Origin: Candidatus Shapirobacteria bacterium UBA4809
GTDB taxonomy: Bacteria > Patescibacteriota > Microgenomatia > UBA12405
DNA: 5,316 nucleotides
Assembly: GCA_002402535.1 (NCBI GenBank)
Contig: DHGB01000055.1
Location: 1,093 to 6,408, forward strand
Direction of reading: 5' to 3'
Shown here: piece by piece, positions 5,065 through 5,316 of the stretch
Layout: every line of letters starts with the position of its first letter
Numbering within the stretch: the first letter of the stretch is position 1
The notes under the pieces: model-generated
The model's input: the letters and a program-made list of their open reading frames with translations, nothing else
The model's database searches: none
What the model was told of the DNA's origin: nothing
Made by a program: the position numbers and the translations under genes

Positions 5065-5316
5065 ATGGATATCAATCAAATTGTCATCATTATCTCTCTT
5101 TTATCTATTTCTACTGTTGTTGTTATCGTCGGTATTTATCTTATCAAGCTGATAAAAGATTTAAGGGTAACCGTTAGAGAAACTAATCAAATCATTTCTT
5201 CTGTTTCTCGTCCTGTTTCTTCTTTTTCAGAATTTTTAATGGGTTTCAAAAATGGCTTTTCCCTTTTTAATTCCTTTTTTAATAAAGATAAAAAAGAAAA
5301 AAAAGATAATAGTTAA
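5065..5316 (+). CDS. Small single-pass membrane protein of unknown function (83 aa)
   Basis: I do not recognise this protein. Residues about 5-29 form one strongly hydrophobic helix rich in Ile, Val and Leu (IVIIISLLSIS to IVGIYLI). It is followed by positive residues (KLIKDLR), which suggests the C-terminal part stays in the cytoplasm. Residues 30-50 (DLRVTVRETNQIISSVSR) look helical and resemble the start of DUF948-type or YtxH-like small membrane proteins, but the match is only by general style. Residues 54-72 carry phenylalanines at 54, 57, 61, 65, 68 and 72, which would line one face of an amphipathic helix. The tail KDKKEKKDNS is highly charged. The gene is complete, with TAA at 5314-5316 on the window edge. 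It starts 14 bases after the RodZ-like gene and has its own TATACT box. Small size leaves some doubt, but the TM/charge layout and packing make it a credible gene. Confidence 0.7.
   Translation: MDINQIVIIISLLSISTVVVIVGIYLIKLIKDLRVTVRETNQIISSVSRPVSSFSEFLMGFKNGFSLFNSFFNKDKKEKKDNS

Overview
The window carries five same-strand genes, the first cut off at its 5' end. They are the C-terminal half of a divergent RNase J, a compact prolyl-tRNA synthetase, an FtsK/SpoIIIE-type DNA translocase, a RodZ-like membrane-anchored helix-turn-helix protein, and an 83-residue membrane protein of unknown function. The DNA is visibly AT-rich. Genes are tightly packed, with intergenic gaps of about 123, 53, 5 and 14 bases. 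No mobile element, CRISPR array, tRNA or rRNA is visible.

Organism: the best guess is a member of the Candidate Phyla Radiation (Patescibacteria), probably Parcubacteria-like. This is inference from the reduced ProRS lacking the INS editing domain, the divergent RNase J, and the single-TM HTH protein with an Ig-like outer domain. Tryptophan is encoded by TGG, glycine by GGN, and TGA ends the RNase J gene just where the family's C-terminal domain ends. This fits the standard bacterial code (table 11) and argues against the TGA-recoding of Gracilibacteria/SR1.

Layout: 1-903, RNase J C-terminal part (RNA decay/processing). 904-1026, intergenic region with an imperfect hairpin and T-run (terminator-like), flanked by two copies of the 9-mer TGTTAAAAT, an extended -10-like element. 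1027-2256, proS. 2257-2309, short spacer ending in a TATACT box. 2310-4448, ftsK. 4454-5050, RodZ-like gene, with a Shine-Dalgarno (SD) sequence lying in the end of ftsK. 5051-5064, spacer with a second TATACT box. 5065-5316, small membrane protein ending exactly at the window edge.

The most notable signal is in the starts rather than the genes. Three genes (proS, ftsK, the 83-aa ORF) lack an SD but have a -10-like hexamer only 5-6 nt before the ATG, which predicts leaderless mRNAs. The one gene that must be internal to an operon (RodZ-like) has a good SD instead. A second notable signal is that the RNase J has glycine where the family has the metal-ligand histidine of beta-CASP motif C. ftsK and the RodZ-like gene make a chromosome-segregation/cell-envelope pair, a neighbourhood also seen in Firmicutes; RNase J and ProRS are housekeeping RNA-metabolism and translation genes.
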